Notes: generated from the sequence alone by a model not told the origin. 64,000 bases of DNA from Micromonospora haikouensis (GCF_900091595.1 NZ_FMCW01000022.1:62001-126000), one strand, 5' to 3'; shown: positions 32,735 to 41,579, counted from the first letter of the stretch. Numbers and translations are program-made.

Positions 32735-32786
32735 GAGGGGTTCCCTTCTCTACCGCGGGCGTTAACAGGGGGCCCTTCCTTACACC
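32735..32786. repeat. dispersed repeat AGGGGGCCCTTCC, copy 2
   Basis: A degenerate first unit (GAGAGGGGTTCCCTTCTCTA), a GCGGGC spacer and a second unit, GTTAACAGGGGGCCCTTCCT, end against the PhzF stop codon, in the same order and spacing as 24789-24840. The first unit reads as a weak palindrome (GAGAGGGGTTCCCTTCTC). Confidence 0.85.
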
Positions 32787-33656
32787 TCAGCCGACGAAGG
32801 GTGGGACGGCGATCTCGCCGCGCGCCACCGGCATCACGTCGCCGCGCACCGTCGCGCCGACCGCCGCACCGCCGGCTGCGGTGACCGTGCACGCCAGCAG
32901 GGACGGGCGGCGCAGCTCGGCGCCCTGCCGGACGGTGTAGGAGGAGTGCCCCTCGCCGGGGAGCAGCCCGCTGGCGACCAGCCACACGCCGAGCCCGAGG
33001 GCGGCCGAGCCGGTCGCCGGGTCCTCCGGCACGCCGTGCCCGGGGACGAAGACGCGGGCGTGCGCGGTTTGCGAGTCGGCGTCCCAGGAGAAGACGCTGA
33101 TGTGTTCGAGGCCGTACCGCTGCGCCGCCGCCGGGTCGACCCGGGCACGGGCCACCGCGTCCGGCCGCACCGGCAGGTACGGGAACTCCAGCCCGCACCC
33201 GGCGACCCGGGGCGGTGGGCCGGCGTGGTCGGCGGCGGTGAGGCCGGCCATCTCCAGAAGCGGCTCCAGGTCCAGCTCGGGCCCGAGCGTCGGCACGCCG
33301 CCGGTCAGCGTCGCGCCGTGCGCGGTGACCTCGATCGGCAGCACCCCGGCCCCGCACTCCTGGGTGATCTGCCCCACGCCGAACAGGCCCCGGCGGCTCG
33401 CGGTCACCGCCGCGCCGACGCTGGGATGGCCGGCGAACGGCAGCTCGTCGGTGGGAGTGAAGATCCGCGCCCGGTAGGTGGCCCCGACCTGGGTCGGCGG
33501 CAGCACGAACACCGTCTCGGACAGGTTGAACTCCAACGCGAGCGACTGCATCTGTTCGGTGGCCAGCCCCTCGGCGCCGAACACGACGGCAAGCGGGTTG
33601 CCGGCGAACGGGCGGTCGGTGAAGACGTCCACGATCTCGTAGGCCAAGGTCGACAT
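32787..33656 (-). CDS. PhzF-family isomerase/epimerase
   Basis: 289 residues: YEIVDVFTDRPFAGNPLAVV at the start, then LEFNLSETVFVL with the catalytic Glu (about E47), IFTPTDELPFAGHPSVGAAV, and GVPEDPATGSAALGLGVWLV near the end. All are hallmark PhzF blocks of its two-lobed fold. It probably isomerises a small metabolite; no phenazine genes are present, so a housekeeping role is likely. Start ATG 33656. Its promoter region is shared with the divergent MgtE-like gene, 33 bases away. Confidence 0.88.
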   Translation of the reverse strand: MSTLAYEIVDVFTDRPFAGNPLAVVFGAEGLATEQMQSLALEFNLSETVFVLPPTQVGATYRARIFTPTDELPFAGHPSVGAAVTASRRGLFGVGQITQECGAGVLPIEVTAHGATLTGGVPTLGPELDLEPLLEMAGLTAADHAGPPPRVAGCGLEFPYLPVRPDAVARARVDPAAAQRYGLEHISVFSWDADSQTAHARVFVPGHGVPEDPATGSAALGLGVWLVASGLLPGEGHSSYTVRQGAELRRPSLLACTVTAAGGAAVGATVRGDVMPVARGEIAVPPFVG

Positions 33657-33689
33657 GTTGATAAACAGTAGGCGCTTAGGCTGGTGCCC

Positions 33690-34976
33690 GTGAGCACGCC
33701 GAACCGGGTCTACATCGCCCGACTCGCCGGAGTCGCCGTCTTCGACCCGAACGGCGACCAGGTGGGTCGGGTGCGCGACGCGGTGGCCCGGCTCCGACCC
33801 ACCCAGCGCCCGCCGGAGGTGGTGGGTCTGGTCGCCGAGATGCCGATGCGCCGGCGGATCTTCCTGTCGATCAACCGGATCACCACCATCGACGCCGACG
33901 CGGTGGTGCTCGGCAGCGGCACGCTCAACCTGCGCCGGTTCGAGAAGCGCCCCAACGAGCTGCTGGTGCTCCAGGAGCTGCTGGACCGGCGCGTGCAGCT
34001 CGACCCGGGCGGCCAGCCCGGGTCGGTGGTCGACGTGGCCATGGAGCGCAGCCGGGGCGGCGAGTGGTCGCTGACCCGCGTCGCCGTCCGCGAGCACACC
34101 GGCCGGCTCACCCGCCGCGGCCACCTGCACCAGGTCGAGTGGGACCGGGTGCGCGGCCTCAGCGGCATCGGCGAGAACCGGGGTACGGCGAACCTGCTCG
34201 CCGTCCTGGAGGACATGCGCCCGGCCGACCTGGCCAACGCCCTGCAGGACCTGCCGGACAGCCGGCGCAACGAGGTGGCGGCGGCGCTGGACGACGAGCG
34301 GCTGGCCGACGTGCTCAGCGAGCTGCCCGAGCACGACCAGGTGGAGATCCTCGCCGCGCTGGACCGGGAGCGGGCCGCTGACGTGCTGGAGGAGATGGAC
34401 CCGGACGACGCCGCCGACCTGCTCAACGAGCTTCCCCCGACCGAGCAGGACGTGCTGCTGGACCTGATGGAGCCCGGCGAGGCCGACCCGGTCCGTCAGC
34501 TGCTCAAGTACTCGTCGGGCACGGCGGGCAGCGTGATGACCTCCGAGCCGGTGATCCTCCCGCCGGACGCCACGGTCGCCGAGGCGCTGGCCCGGATCCG
34601 GGAGGAGCAGCTCTCCCCGGCCGTGGCCGCGCAGGTCTTCGTGACCCGTGCGCCGCTGACCACCCCGACCGGCCGCTACCTGGGCATGGTGCACTTCCAG
34701 CGGCTGCTGCGGGAGCCACCGGCCGACCTGCTCGGCGGGGTGGTGGTCAACGACATCGACCCGCTGCGCCCGGCCACCCCGCTGCCGGAGATCACCCGCC
34801 GGATGGCCACCTACGACCTGGTCGCCATGCCGGTGGTGGACCGCAACAACCGGCTCGTCGGCGCGGTGACCGTCGACGACGTGCTGGACCACTCGCTGCC
34901 GCGCGACTGGCGGGACCGGGACGCCCCGACCGCCCCCACGCCAGTGCACGAGGTGCTGGACGGCGCCGATGAGTGA
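33690..34976 (+). CDS. MgtE N-terminal/CBS domain protein without transporter domain
   Basis: 428 residues. A PRC-barrel-like N-terminus (RVYIARLAGVAVFDPNGDQV, then LSINRITTIDADAVVLGSGT) is followed by an MgtE_N superhelix (about 160-285: MRPADLANALQDLPDSRRNE, ERAADVLEEMDPDDAADLLN) and a CBS pair (SVMTSEPVILPPDATVAEAL; MATYDLVAMPVVDRNNRLVG). The membrane part of MgtE is absent, so it is a soluble sensor-like protein. M. tuberculosis Rv1232c is, as I recall, the same type. GTG 33690 lies six bases after TAGGCT. It overlaps the next gene by eight bases. Confidence 0.85.
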   Translation: MSTPNRVYIARLAGVAVFDPNGDQVGRVRDAVARLRPTQRPPEVVGLVAEMPMRRRIFLSINRITTIDADAVVLGSGTLNLRRFEKRPNELLVLQELLDRRVQLDPGGQPGSVVDVAMERSRGGEWSLTRVAVREHTGRLTRRGHLHQVEWDRVRGLSGIGENRGTANLLAVLEDMRPADLANALQDLPDSRRNEVAAALDDERLADVLSELPEHDQVEILAALDRERAADVLEEMDPDDAADLLNELPPTEQDVLLDLMEPGEADPVRQLLKYSSGTAGSVMTSEPVILPPDATVAEALARIREEQLSPAVAAQVFVTRAPLTTPTGRYLGMVHFQRLLREPPADLLGGVVVNDIDPLRPATPLPEITRRMATYDLVAMPVVDRNNRLVGAVTVDDVLDHSLPRDWRDRDAPTAPTPVHEVLDGADE

Positions 34977-35604
34977 GCAGCGGCGGGCGGAGCGGCTGGA
35001 CCAGCCGCGCGAGCCCCGGGGCGTGAAGCTGCCCCGGTTCGACCCGGAGGCGTTCGGCCGGTGGTCCGAGGGGATCGCCCGGGGCATGGGCACGGCGAAC
35101 TTCATCGTCTACATGACGGTGGTGATCGCCGCCTGGTTCGGCTGGAACACCCTGGCCCCGGCGAGCCTGCGCTTCGACCCGTACACCTTCACGTTCCTGA
35201 CCCTGGTGCTCTCCCTCCAGGCGTCCTACGCGGCGCCGCTGATCCTGCTCGCGCAGAACCGGCAGACGGACCGGGACCGGGTGGCGCTGGAGGAGGACCG
35301 GCGGCGCGCGACCATGCAGAAGGCGGACACCGAGTACCTGGCCCGGGAGGTCGCGGCGCTGCGGATCGCGCTGGGCGAGGTGGCGACGCGGGACTTCCTC
35401 CGTTCGGAGCTGGCCCGACTGGCCGAGGAACTGGACGAGGCCGCCCAGCGCCGGCAGAAGCTGGAACGCCGGCAGCAGGAGCGCCCGGCGCAGGAGCGCC
35501 CGCCGCCGCGCGGGGGTGGGGCGCACCTCGACGAGCCCCTCGACGAGCTGGACGGCGACTTCGCCCGGGGCGGCCGTCCGGAGGGGTCGACCGGCGGGCG
35601 CTGA
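34969..35604 (+). CDS. DUF1003 membrane protein
   Basis: 211 residues: a basic N-terminus, two transmembrane helices (FIVYMTVVIAAWFGWNTLAP and FTFLTLVLSLQASYAAPLIL), the family motif AQNRQTDRDRVALEEDRR, then a long coiled-coil-like helix and an acidic Gly-rich tail. DUF1003 proteins are of unknown function and in actinobacteria lie next to the MgtE_N/CBS gene, as here. ATG 34969 overlaps that gene by eight bases (ATGAGTGA), so the two are coupled. Confidence 0.88.
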   Translation: MSEQRRAERLDQPREPRGVKLPRFDPEAFGRWSEGIARGMGTANFIVYMTVVIAAWFGWNTLAPASLRFDPYTFTFLTLVLSLQASYAAPLILLAQNRQTDRDRVALEEDRRRATMQKADTEYLAREVAALRIALGEVATRDFLRSELARLAEELDEAAQRRQKLERRQQERPAQERPPPRGGGAHLDEPLDELDGDFARGGRPEGSTGGR

Positions 35605-35730
35605 CCAGCCTGCCGGGCATGGTGAACAGGGCTGGTGGGCGCGCTGACCAGGCCGGGTGGGCCATCGATTCGCTCACACCGGGGCCCGCCGACGGCCGGC
35701 ACCTATCGCCCCCGACGTAGCATTGCGGGC

Positions 35731-36879
35731 ATGTCAGCACCCGTCAGCACCGTCGAGGACGCCGTCCAGGCCGCCCTGGCCACCGTCGACGACCCGGAGA
35801 TCCGCCGGCCCATCACCGACCTCGGCATGGTCCGCTCCGCCCAGGTCGGCGACGACGGCGTGGTCCGGGTCGAGCTGCTGCTCACCGTGGCCGGCTGCCC
35901 GCTGAAGGACAAGCTGCGCGCCGACATCACCGCCGCCGTCGGCGCGGTGCCCGGGGTGACCGGGGTGGAGATCGAGTTCGGGGTGATGAGCCCCGAGCAG
36001 CGCCAGGGTCTCCAGGCGAAGCTGCGCGGGGGTTCCGCCACCGAGGAGCCGGTGATCCCGTTCGCCCAGCCCGGCTCCCGCACCCGCGTGTACGCGGTCG
36101 CCAGCGGCAAGGGCGGCGTCGGCAAGTCCAGTGTCACGGTGAACCTGGCCGCCGCGCTGGCCGCCCGGGGGTTGAACGTCGGCGTCGTCGACGCGGACAT
36201 CTACGGCCACTCGGTGCCCCGGATGCTCGGCGCGGACGGTCGCCCGACCCGGGTGGAGGACCTGATCATGCCGCCGCAGGCGCACGGCGTGAAGGTGATC
36301 TCGATCGGCATGTTCACCTCGGGCAACGCGGCCGTGGTGTGGCGCGGCCCGATGCTGCACCGGGCGTTGCAGCAGTTCCTCGCCGACGTCTACTGGGGCG
36401 ACCTGGACGTGCTCCTGCTCGACCTGCCCCCGGGCACCGGCGACGTGGCCATCTCGCTGGCCCAGCTGCTGCCGAACGCCGAGATCCTGGTGGTCACCAC
36501 GCCGCAGGCCGCCGCCGCCGAGGTGGCCGAACGGGCCGGCGCGATCGCCCTCCAGACGCACCAGCGGGTGGTCGGCGTGATCGAGAACATGTCGTGGCTG
36601 GAACTGCCGGACGGCTCCCGGATGGAGGTCTTCGGCTCCGGCGGCGGCACGACCGTGGCCGAGTCGCTGACCCGGACGATCGGGGCGCAGGTGCCGCTGC
36701 TCGGGCAGATCCCGCTGGACACCCGGGTCCGGGAGGCCGGCGACGCCGGCAACCCGATCGTGCTGGCCGAGCCGGATTCGCCGGCTGCGAAGGCCCTCGG
36801 TCAGGTCGCCGACCGGCTCGCGGTGCGGCGGGAGTCGCTGCTCGGTAAGCCCCTCGGCCTGAAGCCGGCCGGCCGCTGA
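35731..36879 (+). CDS. mrp: Mrp/NBP35-family Fe-S cluster carrier ATPase
   Basis: 382 residues. An N-terminal MIP18 (DUF59) domain (about 1-95, with ITDLGMVRSAQV and LLTVAGCPLKDKLRADI) is followed by a ParA-type ATPase with deviant Walker A VASGKGGVGKSSVTVNLA, VGVVDADIYGHSVPRMLG and LLLDLPPGTGDVAISLAQL. The CxxC pair seen in some Mrp proteins is not present near the C-terminus (MSWLELPDGS replaces it), so cluster binding may differ. It loads Fe-S clusters onto client proteins. ATG 35731 lies seven bases after TAGCAT, so the transcript is probably leaderless. Confidence 0.9.
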   Translation: MSAPVSTVEDAVQAALATVDDPEIRRPITDLGMVRSAQVGDDGVVRVELLLTVAGCPLKDKLRADITAAVGAVPGVTGVEIEFGVMSPEQRQGLQAKLRGGSATEEPVIPFAQPGSRTRVYAVASGKGGVGKSSVTVNLAAALAARGLNVGVVDADIYGHSVPRMLGADGRPTRVEDLIMPPQAHGVKVISIGMFTSGNAAVVWRGPMLHRALQQFLADVYWGDLDVLLLDLPPGTGDVAISLAQLLPNAEILVVTTPQAAAAEVAERAGAIALQTHQRVVGVIENMSWLELPDGSRMEVFGSGGGTTVAESLTRTIGAQVPLLGQIPLDTRVREAGDAGNPIVLAEPDSPAAKALGQVADRLAVRRESLLGKPLGLKPAGR

Positions 36880-36974
36880 CGGCTGGCCGCTGACGGTCGG
36901 CCGTTTCCGCCGGTGGCGATGGCCACCCGGCGGGCCGGCCCCTCGGCGCTCCCGGCGGGATGACTCGTCTCGCC

Positions 36975-37118
36975 GCATAGGGAGCTGAGTCGAATACGAC
37001 ATCAGCCGATCTCGCCGGGACAGCGTGGGTCGACCGGCGGACCGCCGGCACGATCCTCCTGATCACCCGGGGCCCGGCGGCAGGGCGGTGATGTCGTATC
37101 TGACTCAGCTCCCTATGC
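36975..37118. repeat. inverted pair of 30-bp elements GCATAGGGAGCTGAGTC
   Basis: The element at 36975-37004 and the reverse complement of 37089-37118 are identical except at two bases (GA versus AG in the middle). Together they flank 84 bases of unrelated DNA. They occupy the 330-base gap between the convergent mrp and tatB genes, which otherwise holds nothing recognisable. The layout could fold into a large stem or be a small mobile inverted-repeat element. Confidence 0.85.
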
Positions 37119-37209
37119 GCCGACCTGTGCATCGGCCGCCACGCGGGCCGGAGGCCGGGGGCGGGGTTCCGACCGGGAGGCGCGCCCCACCGGCGACGAA
37201 GGCGCGGGG

Positions 37210-37638
37210 TCAGGTGGCGTCGTCGTAGCTGGCCGTGCGGGGGGCCGGGGCCGTGCCGCCGGAGGTGGCCGTGACCGCGCCGCCCGAGGCCGTCGACTTC
37301 AGGTCGACCGCCTTGGCCACGTCCTTCAGGTCGTCGTGCACGGCGGTGACGTCCGCGCGGAGGCTGTCGTAGACGCCCTGCAGCGGCTTCCGGATCGCCT
37401 GCTCGTCCTCCTCACTGAGCAGGTGCTTGCGGATGAACGCCTTCGGGTGCAGGTCCTCCAGCTGGATGTCGGTGCCCAGCTCACGGCTCAGGTCGCCGGT
37501 CGCGTTGCGGGCCATGGCGCGCAGGTTACGGACCATGCGCAGCCCGTCGCTGATCACGTTGGGCAGCCGGTCACCGAAGATCAGCAGCGCCAGGAGCAGC
37601 AGCGCGGCGATCTCCCACCAGTTGAGGTTCTCGAACAC
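37210..37638 (-). CDS. tatB: Sec-independent translocase subunit TatB
   Basis: 142 residues: one N-terminal transmembrane helix (WWEIAALLLLALLIFGDRLP), then the hinge and amphipathic helix DGLRMVRNLRAMARNATGDL, and an acidic coiled tail with a Ser/Thr/Ala-rich end. The FGDRLP hinge matches the FGPExLP of TatB. It works with TatA and TatC in export of folded proteins. The position next to HtrA is the conserved actinobacterial arrangement. ATG 37638. Confidence 0.88.
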   Translation of the reverse strand: MFENLNWWEIAALLLLALLIFGDRLPNVISDGLRMVRNLRAMARNATGDLSRELGTDIQLEDLHPKAFIRKHLLSEEDEQAIRKPLQGVYDSLRADVTAVHDDLKDVAKAVDLKSTASGGAVTATSGGTAPAPRTASYDDAT

Positions 37639-37710
37639 TGCTGGGCCTCCTCGTGGGCATCAGGCCAAGCGTACGCAGGTGAAGGCTCCTCGGGGAGGGG
37701 CCGGTGGGTC

Positions 37711-39045
37711 TCACTTGACGTCCGCGGCGAGCGTCACCGAGGCGTTCTGCCGGCTCGAACCGCGCCGGTACTCCACGGTCACCACGGACCCCGGCGCGAA
37801 CTTGCGTACCAGGGCGATCAGGTCGGTCGGGTCGGTCATCGGGCGGCCGGCGAGCCGCAGGATCACGTCCCCCGCCCGCAGCCCGGCCCCGGCCGCCGGG
37901 CCCGACGGCTCCACCGACGCCAGGCGTACGCCGCCGGTGCCGCCGCTGGCCGCGCCGGTGCCGCCGACCTGGGCGCCGATGACCGTACGGCGGGCCTTGC
38001 CCGTGCCGATGATGTCCTGGGTGACCCGCTTCGCCTGGTTGATCGGGATGGCGAAGGCGAGCCCGATGTTGCCGGCCTCCTGCCCGTCGGCCACCAGCGA
38101 CTTGATCGTCGAGTTCACCCCGATCACCCGGCCGGCCGAGTCCACCAGCGGGCCGCCGGAGTTGCCGTGGTTGACCGCGGCGTCGGTCTGGATGGCCGCG
38201 TAGTAGCGGGTCGGCCCGCCCGGGTCGCCCGCCTGCATCGTCCGGTCCAGGGCGCTCACGATGCCGGCGGTCACCGTGTTGGCCAGGGACAGCGGCGAGC
38301 CGATGGCCAGCACCGGGTCGCCGACGGCGAGGGCGTCGGAGTCACCGAACTCCACCGGCCGCAGGTTTGTGGCGGAGGCCACCTTGATCACCGCGATGTC
38401 GGACTCCGGGTCCTGGCCGACGACGCTGGCGGCGGCGGTGCTGCCGTCGTTGAACACCACCGACGCCTTGCCGGTGCCCCCGGCGACGACGTGGTCGTTG
38501 GTGATCACGTAGCCGTCGGCGCTGACGATGAAGCCGGAACCCTCGCTCGTCCCGCCCAGGCTGGCCACCCGGACGGTGACCACGCTGGGCAGCACGCGTT
38601 GGGCTACCCCGGCCAGCGACTCCGGCTTGCGCTGGGCCAGCGCCGGGGCCTCGGCGGAACCGGCACCGAGCACCGGGCCGCCGGCCGCGCCGCCGCGCAC
38701 CGCGAAGGCGTACCCCAGGGCACCGCCGAGGGTCCCGGCGAGCAGCGCGGTGATCAGCGGGATGAGCAGCAGTTGGCGCAGCGTCGGCCGGCCCGGCGCG
38801 TCCGGGTCGACGACCGGCTCCGGCTCCGCGGCACCGTCGACGGGGCCGGGCACCACCACCGCCGCCGGGGCGTACGGGTCGCGCCACGGGTCGGCGAGCG
38901 CGTCGGACCACCAGGGCGAGGTCGCGGAACCCTGGTGGACGCCGTCGGGCGCCGTCGGCGGCCCGGCCGGCGGCGCACCGGCCCCCGGCGGTGCCGCCGG
39001 AGTCGGAGCTCCCCCGGGCTGGCGCCAGTCCCAGCCGTCGGTCAC
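37711..39045 (-). CDS. HtrA-like trypsin/PDZ serine protease, membrane-anchored
   Basis: 444 residues: a Pro/Ala-rich cytoplasmic N-terminus, one transmembrane helix (about 91-115), then a trypsin-like domain with His185 (ITNDHVVAGG), Asp216 (ESDIAVIKVA) and Ser296 (NHGNSGGPLV), and a C-terminal PDZ domain (about 345-440, SGPAAGAGLRAGDVILRL). It is an extracytoplasmic quality-control protease. In M. tuberculosis the same position holds htrA between rseA and tatB; here no sigma or anti-sigma gene precedes it. GTG 39045; tatB follows 72 bases later on the same strand. Confidence 0.9.
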   Translation of the reverse strand: MTDGWDWRQPGGAPTPAAPPGAGAPPAGPPTAPDGVHQGSATSPWWSDALADPWRDPYAPAAVVVPGPVDGAAEPEPVVDPDAPGRPTLRQLLLIPLITALLAGTLGGALGYAFAVRGGAAGGPVLGAGSAEAPALAQRKPESLAGVAQRVLPSVVTVRVASLGGTSEGSGFIVSADGYVITNDHVVAGGTGKASVVFNDGSTAAASVVGQDPESDIAVIKVASATNLRPVEFGDSDALAVGDPVLAIGSPLSLANTVTAGIVSALDRTMQAGDPGGPTRYYAAIQTDAAVNHGNSGGPLVDSAGRVIGVNSTIKSLVADGQEAGNIGLAFAIPINQAKRVTQDIIGTGKARRTVIGAQVGGTGAASGGTGGVRLASVEPSGPAAGAGLRAGDVILRLAGRPMTDPTDLIALVRKFAPGSVVTVEYRRGSSRQNASVTLAADVK

Positions 39046-39300
39046 GTCGGTGCCTCCCAGTCGTCCCCGGCCCCCTCGCCCCGGGCCGGCAGGGCTGGCC
39101 GGTCCGACGACGGGGATACCGCATCCAGGATTACACGAATGCCGCGAGTGCAGTCAGCGGTTGCGGTGCGTGACCGCCCGGTGGGAACCGCCCGATCGGG
39201 CACGTTCCACCGTGATCGTCGGGCACCGGACTCGCGGCTGCGCCCGTTCGCCCCCGCCTCTAGGCTCATACCGCCAACCCGCCCCCGACGGAGGTGTCCC

Positions 39301-39951
39301 ATCGCCACGGCCGCCAGTTCCGGCAGCTCGACGACCCCGGCGTCGCAGTTCGCCGAGTCGTACGTCACCGAGGATCTCGTGCTGCGGACCGCCCGCAGCC
39401 TCGCCCGCGAGGTGGGCCTCGACGCGGTGACCCCGGGCACGGGGGCGGCCCTGCGGCTGCTCGCCGCCGCCGGAAGCGCGCGGGCGGTGGTCGAGATCGG
39501 CACCGGCACCGGCGTGAGCGGCGTGTGGTTGCTGCGGGGCATGCGCGCCGACGGCGTCCTCACCACCATCGACGTCGAGGTGGAACACCAACGGATCGCC
39601 CGTCGGATCTTCGCCGAGGCGGGCTTCCCCTCCGGGCGCACCCGCATCATCACGGGGCGGGCGCTGGAGGTGCTGCCCCGGCTCGCCGACGGCGCGTACG
39701 ACATGGTCTTCGTCGACACCGAGGCAACCAACTTCAGCTCCTGCGTGGCCGCGGCGCTGCGGCTGCTGCGCCGCGGCGGGGTGCTCGCCCTGCACGGCAC
39801 GCTGGCCGACGGCCGGATCGGCGATCCCGCGGCCCGGGACGTGGAGACGGTGACCACCCGGGAGACGATCAAGGCGCTCCGGGAGTCCGAGGACTGGACG
39901 CCGGCGCTGCTCCCGGTCGGTCACGGCCTGCTCGCCGCCGTGAAGTGCTGA
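39301..39951 (+). CDS. O-methyltransferase family protein, apparent ATC start
   Basis: 216 residues if read from the ATC at 39301 (IATAASSGSS, then FAESYVTEDLVLRTARSLAR). ARAVVEIGTGTGVSGVWLLR is the SAM loop and AYDMVFVDTEATNFSSCVAA follows, as in the Methyltransf_24/Rv1220c type. GGAGG sits six bases before the ATC, ideal spacing, and no ATG, GTG or TTG in frame is nearby. The next in-frame GTG at 39412 would remove the conserved N-terminus. So either ATC is used as a rare start or the start codon has mutated. It is divergent from htrA, as Rv1220c is from the sigE-htrA set. Substrate unknown. Confidence 0.8.
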   Translation: MATAASSGSSTTPASQFAESYVTEDLVLRTARSLAREVGLDAVTPGTGAALRLLAAAGSARAVVEIGTGTGVSGVWLLRGMRADGVLTTIDVEVEHQRIARRIFAEAGFPSGRTRIITGRALEVLPRLADGAYDMVFVDTEATNFSSCVAAALRLLRRGGVLALHGTLADGRIGDPAARDVETVTTRETIKALRESEDWTPALLPVGHGLLAAVKC

Positions 39952-40008
39952 GTCACGCCGCCCGCCGCGCGAAGCCCTGAGCCGCCCCCGCCGCCGGGGA
40001 GGCGCACG

Positions 40009-41484
40009 TCACCCGAGGGTGGCCAGCCAGCGCAGCAGGCCGCGCACCCCCCAGCCGGTGGCGCCGCGGGTCAGCTCGGCGGCGTCGCCGTCGGCCCAGG
40101 AGGGCGCGGACATGTCGACGTGCAGCCAGCGCTGCCGCAGGTCACCGGTGAACTCACGCAGGTAGAGCGCGGCCAGCACCGACCCGCCGCCGGAGTTCGG
40201 GGCGCTGTAGAGGTCGGCCACGTCGCTGCCCAGGTATTCGACGTAGTCGGCCGGCAGCGGCATCCGCCAGGCCGACTCACCGGCCGCGTCGATCGCGGCC
40301 AGCACGTCGGCGGCCAACTCGTCGTTGTCGGAGTAGAGCGCGCCGGTGCGCTTGCCGAGCGCCACCATGTTCGCCCCGGTCAGCGTCGCCAGGTCGATCA
40401 GCAGGTCGGGCTTGAGCTCGGCGACGGCGTACGCCAGCGCGTCGGCGAGCACCAGCCGCCCCTCTGCGTCGGAGTTGGTGGTCTCGCTGGTCACGCCGCC
40501 GTAGTGGGTGATGACGTCGCCGGGGCGGAACGCCGACCCGCTGACCGCGTTCTCCGCCAGCGGCGCCAGGGTGGTGATCCGGACCGGCAGCCGCAGCGCG
40601 GCCGCGCCCAGCGTGGCGGCGACGACGGCGGCGGCCCCGGCCATGTCCTTGCGCATCAGCTTCATGGCGGGCACCGGCTTGATGGAGATGCCGCCGGTGT
40701 CGAAGGTGATCCCTTTGCCGACCAGGACGACGTGGGTGCGCGCGTCGGCGGGGTGCCAGTCCAGCTCGACCAGGCGCGGGCCGCTGGCGGAGCCGCCGCC
40801 GACGGCGAGGATGCCACCGAAGCCCTCGGCGGCCAGTTCGTCGGGCTGCCGGACCCGCAGCCGCAGGTCGGGTCGGCCGGCCACGGCGGCCTCGACCTGC
40901 TCGGCGAACCACTGCGGGTTCTTCACCGAGGACGGGGTGTTGGTCAGGTCCCGGGCCAGGCGGGTCATCCGGGCGGTGACCTCGGCCCGTTCGACCACGT
41001 CCGCGTACGCGGTCGGGTCACCGACGGCGACGTCGACGCCGGCCAGCGCCGGGGACTCGCCGGCCTCGGTGAGCCGGAAACGGTACGACGCCAGCAGCAG
41101 CCCCTCGACGAGGCCGCGCACCGCGTCGGGCCCGACATCGACCGGCATCATGATCGTGAGATGTGTCTCACCGGACGCCGCCCGGGCCAGCGCGGCCCCT
41201 GCCGCCCGCCATCCGGACTCGTCGCCGTCACCCGCGCCGACCAGCAACAGCCGCGCCGGGACCCGCCCCGGCCGCAGGTGGACGTGCACCTCGCCGGCCC
41301 GCCCGGTGGCCCGGGCCGCCGGGACCAGGGCGGCGGCCTCGGCCAGCACGTCGTCGGCGAGCGCCGGCAGGCCGGGCAGCACCGTCGCCCCCTGCGCGCC
41401 GTCCTCGGCCGTGCCGGCGGGTCGGATGGGCAGGGCCAGGGCGTCGGACCGCTCGGGCCCACCCACCAGGCGGATGGCAAGCAC
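40009..41484 (-). CDS. pepA: leucyl aminopeptidase (M17 family)
   Basis: 491 residues, the normal length. The C-terminal catalytic domain has VLVGKGITFDTGGISIKP, KLMRKDMAGAAAVVAATL and the signature SETTNSDAEGRLVLADAL, where the usual NTDAEGRL has Ser for Thr. Two metal ions bind at these Lys, Asp and Glu residues. It removes N-terminal residues during peptide turnover. ATG at 41484 is followed by LAIRLVGGPE. It is preceded by DUF3117 on the same strand, with a terminator between them. Confidence 0.92.
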   Translation of the reverse strand: MLAIRLVGGPERSDALALPIRPAGTAEDGAQGATVLPGLPALADDVLAEAAALVPAARATGRAGEVHVHLRPGRVPARLLLVGAGDGDESGWRAAGAALARAASGETHLTIMMPVDVGPDAVRGLVEGLLLASYRFRLTEAGESPALAGVDVAVGDPTAYADVVERAEVTARMTRLARDLTNTPSSVKNPQWFAEQVEAAVAGRPDLRLRVRQPDELAAEGFGGILAVGGGSASGPRLVELDWHPADARTHVVLVGKGITFDTGGISIKPVPAMKLMRKDMAGAAAVVAATLGAAALRLPVRITTLAPLAENAVSGSAFRPGDVITHYGGVTSETTNSDAEGRLVLADALAYAVAELKPDLLIDLATLTGANMVALGKRTGALYSDNDELAADVLAAIDAAGESAWRMPLPADYVEYLGSDVADLYSAPNSGGGSVLAALYLREFTGDLRQRWLHVDMSAPSWADGDAAELTRGATGWGVRGLLRWLATLG

Positions 41485-41546
41485 GCTGGAACGACCTCCA
41501 GATGGGTCGGAAGAGGGCCCGGACGCGCCCCGAGCCCAGGGTGAAG

Positions 41547-41579
41547 CCCTGAGCCACCGGCGGGGCCGGTGGCTCAGGG
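41547..41579 (-). terminator. perfect 14-bp hairpin after DUF3117
   Basis: CCCTGAGCCACCGG (41547-41560) and CCGGTGGCTCAGGG (41566-41579) pair perfectly with a CGGGG loop, 48 bases past the DUF3117 stop in the transcribed direction and before pepA. Confidence 0.85.

Noticed and set aside
32787-33656. Phenazine biosynthesis locus from PhzF
   Set aside because: PhzF-like proteins are widespread; no other phz gene is near.
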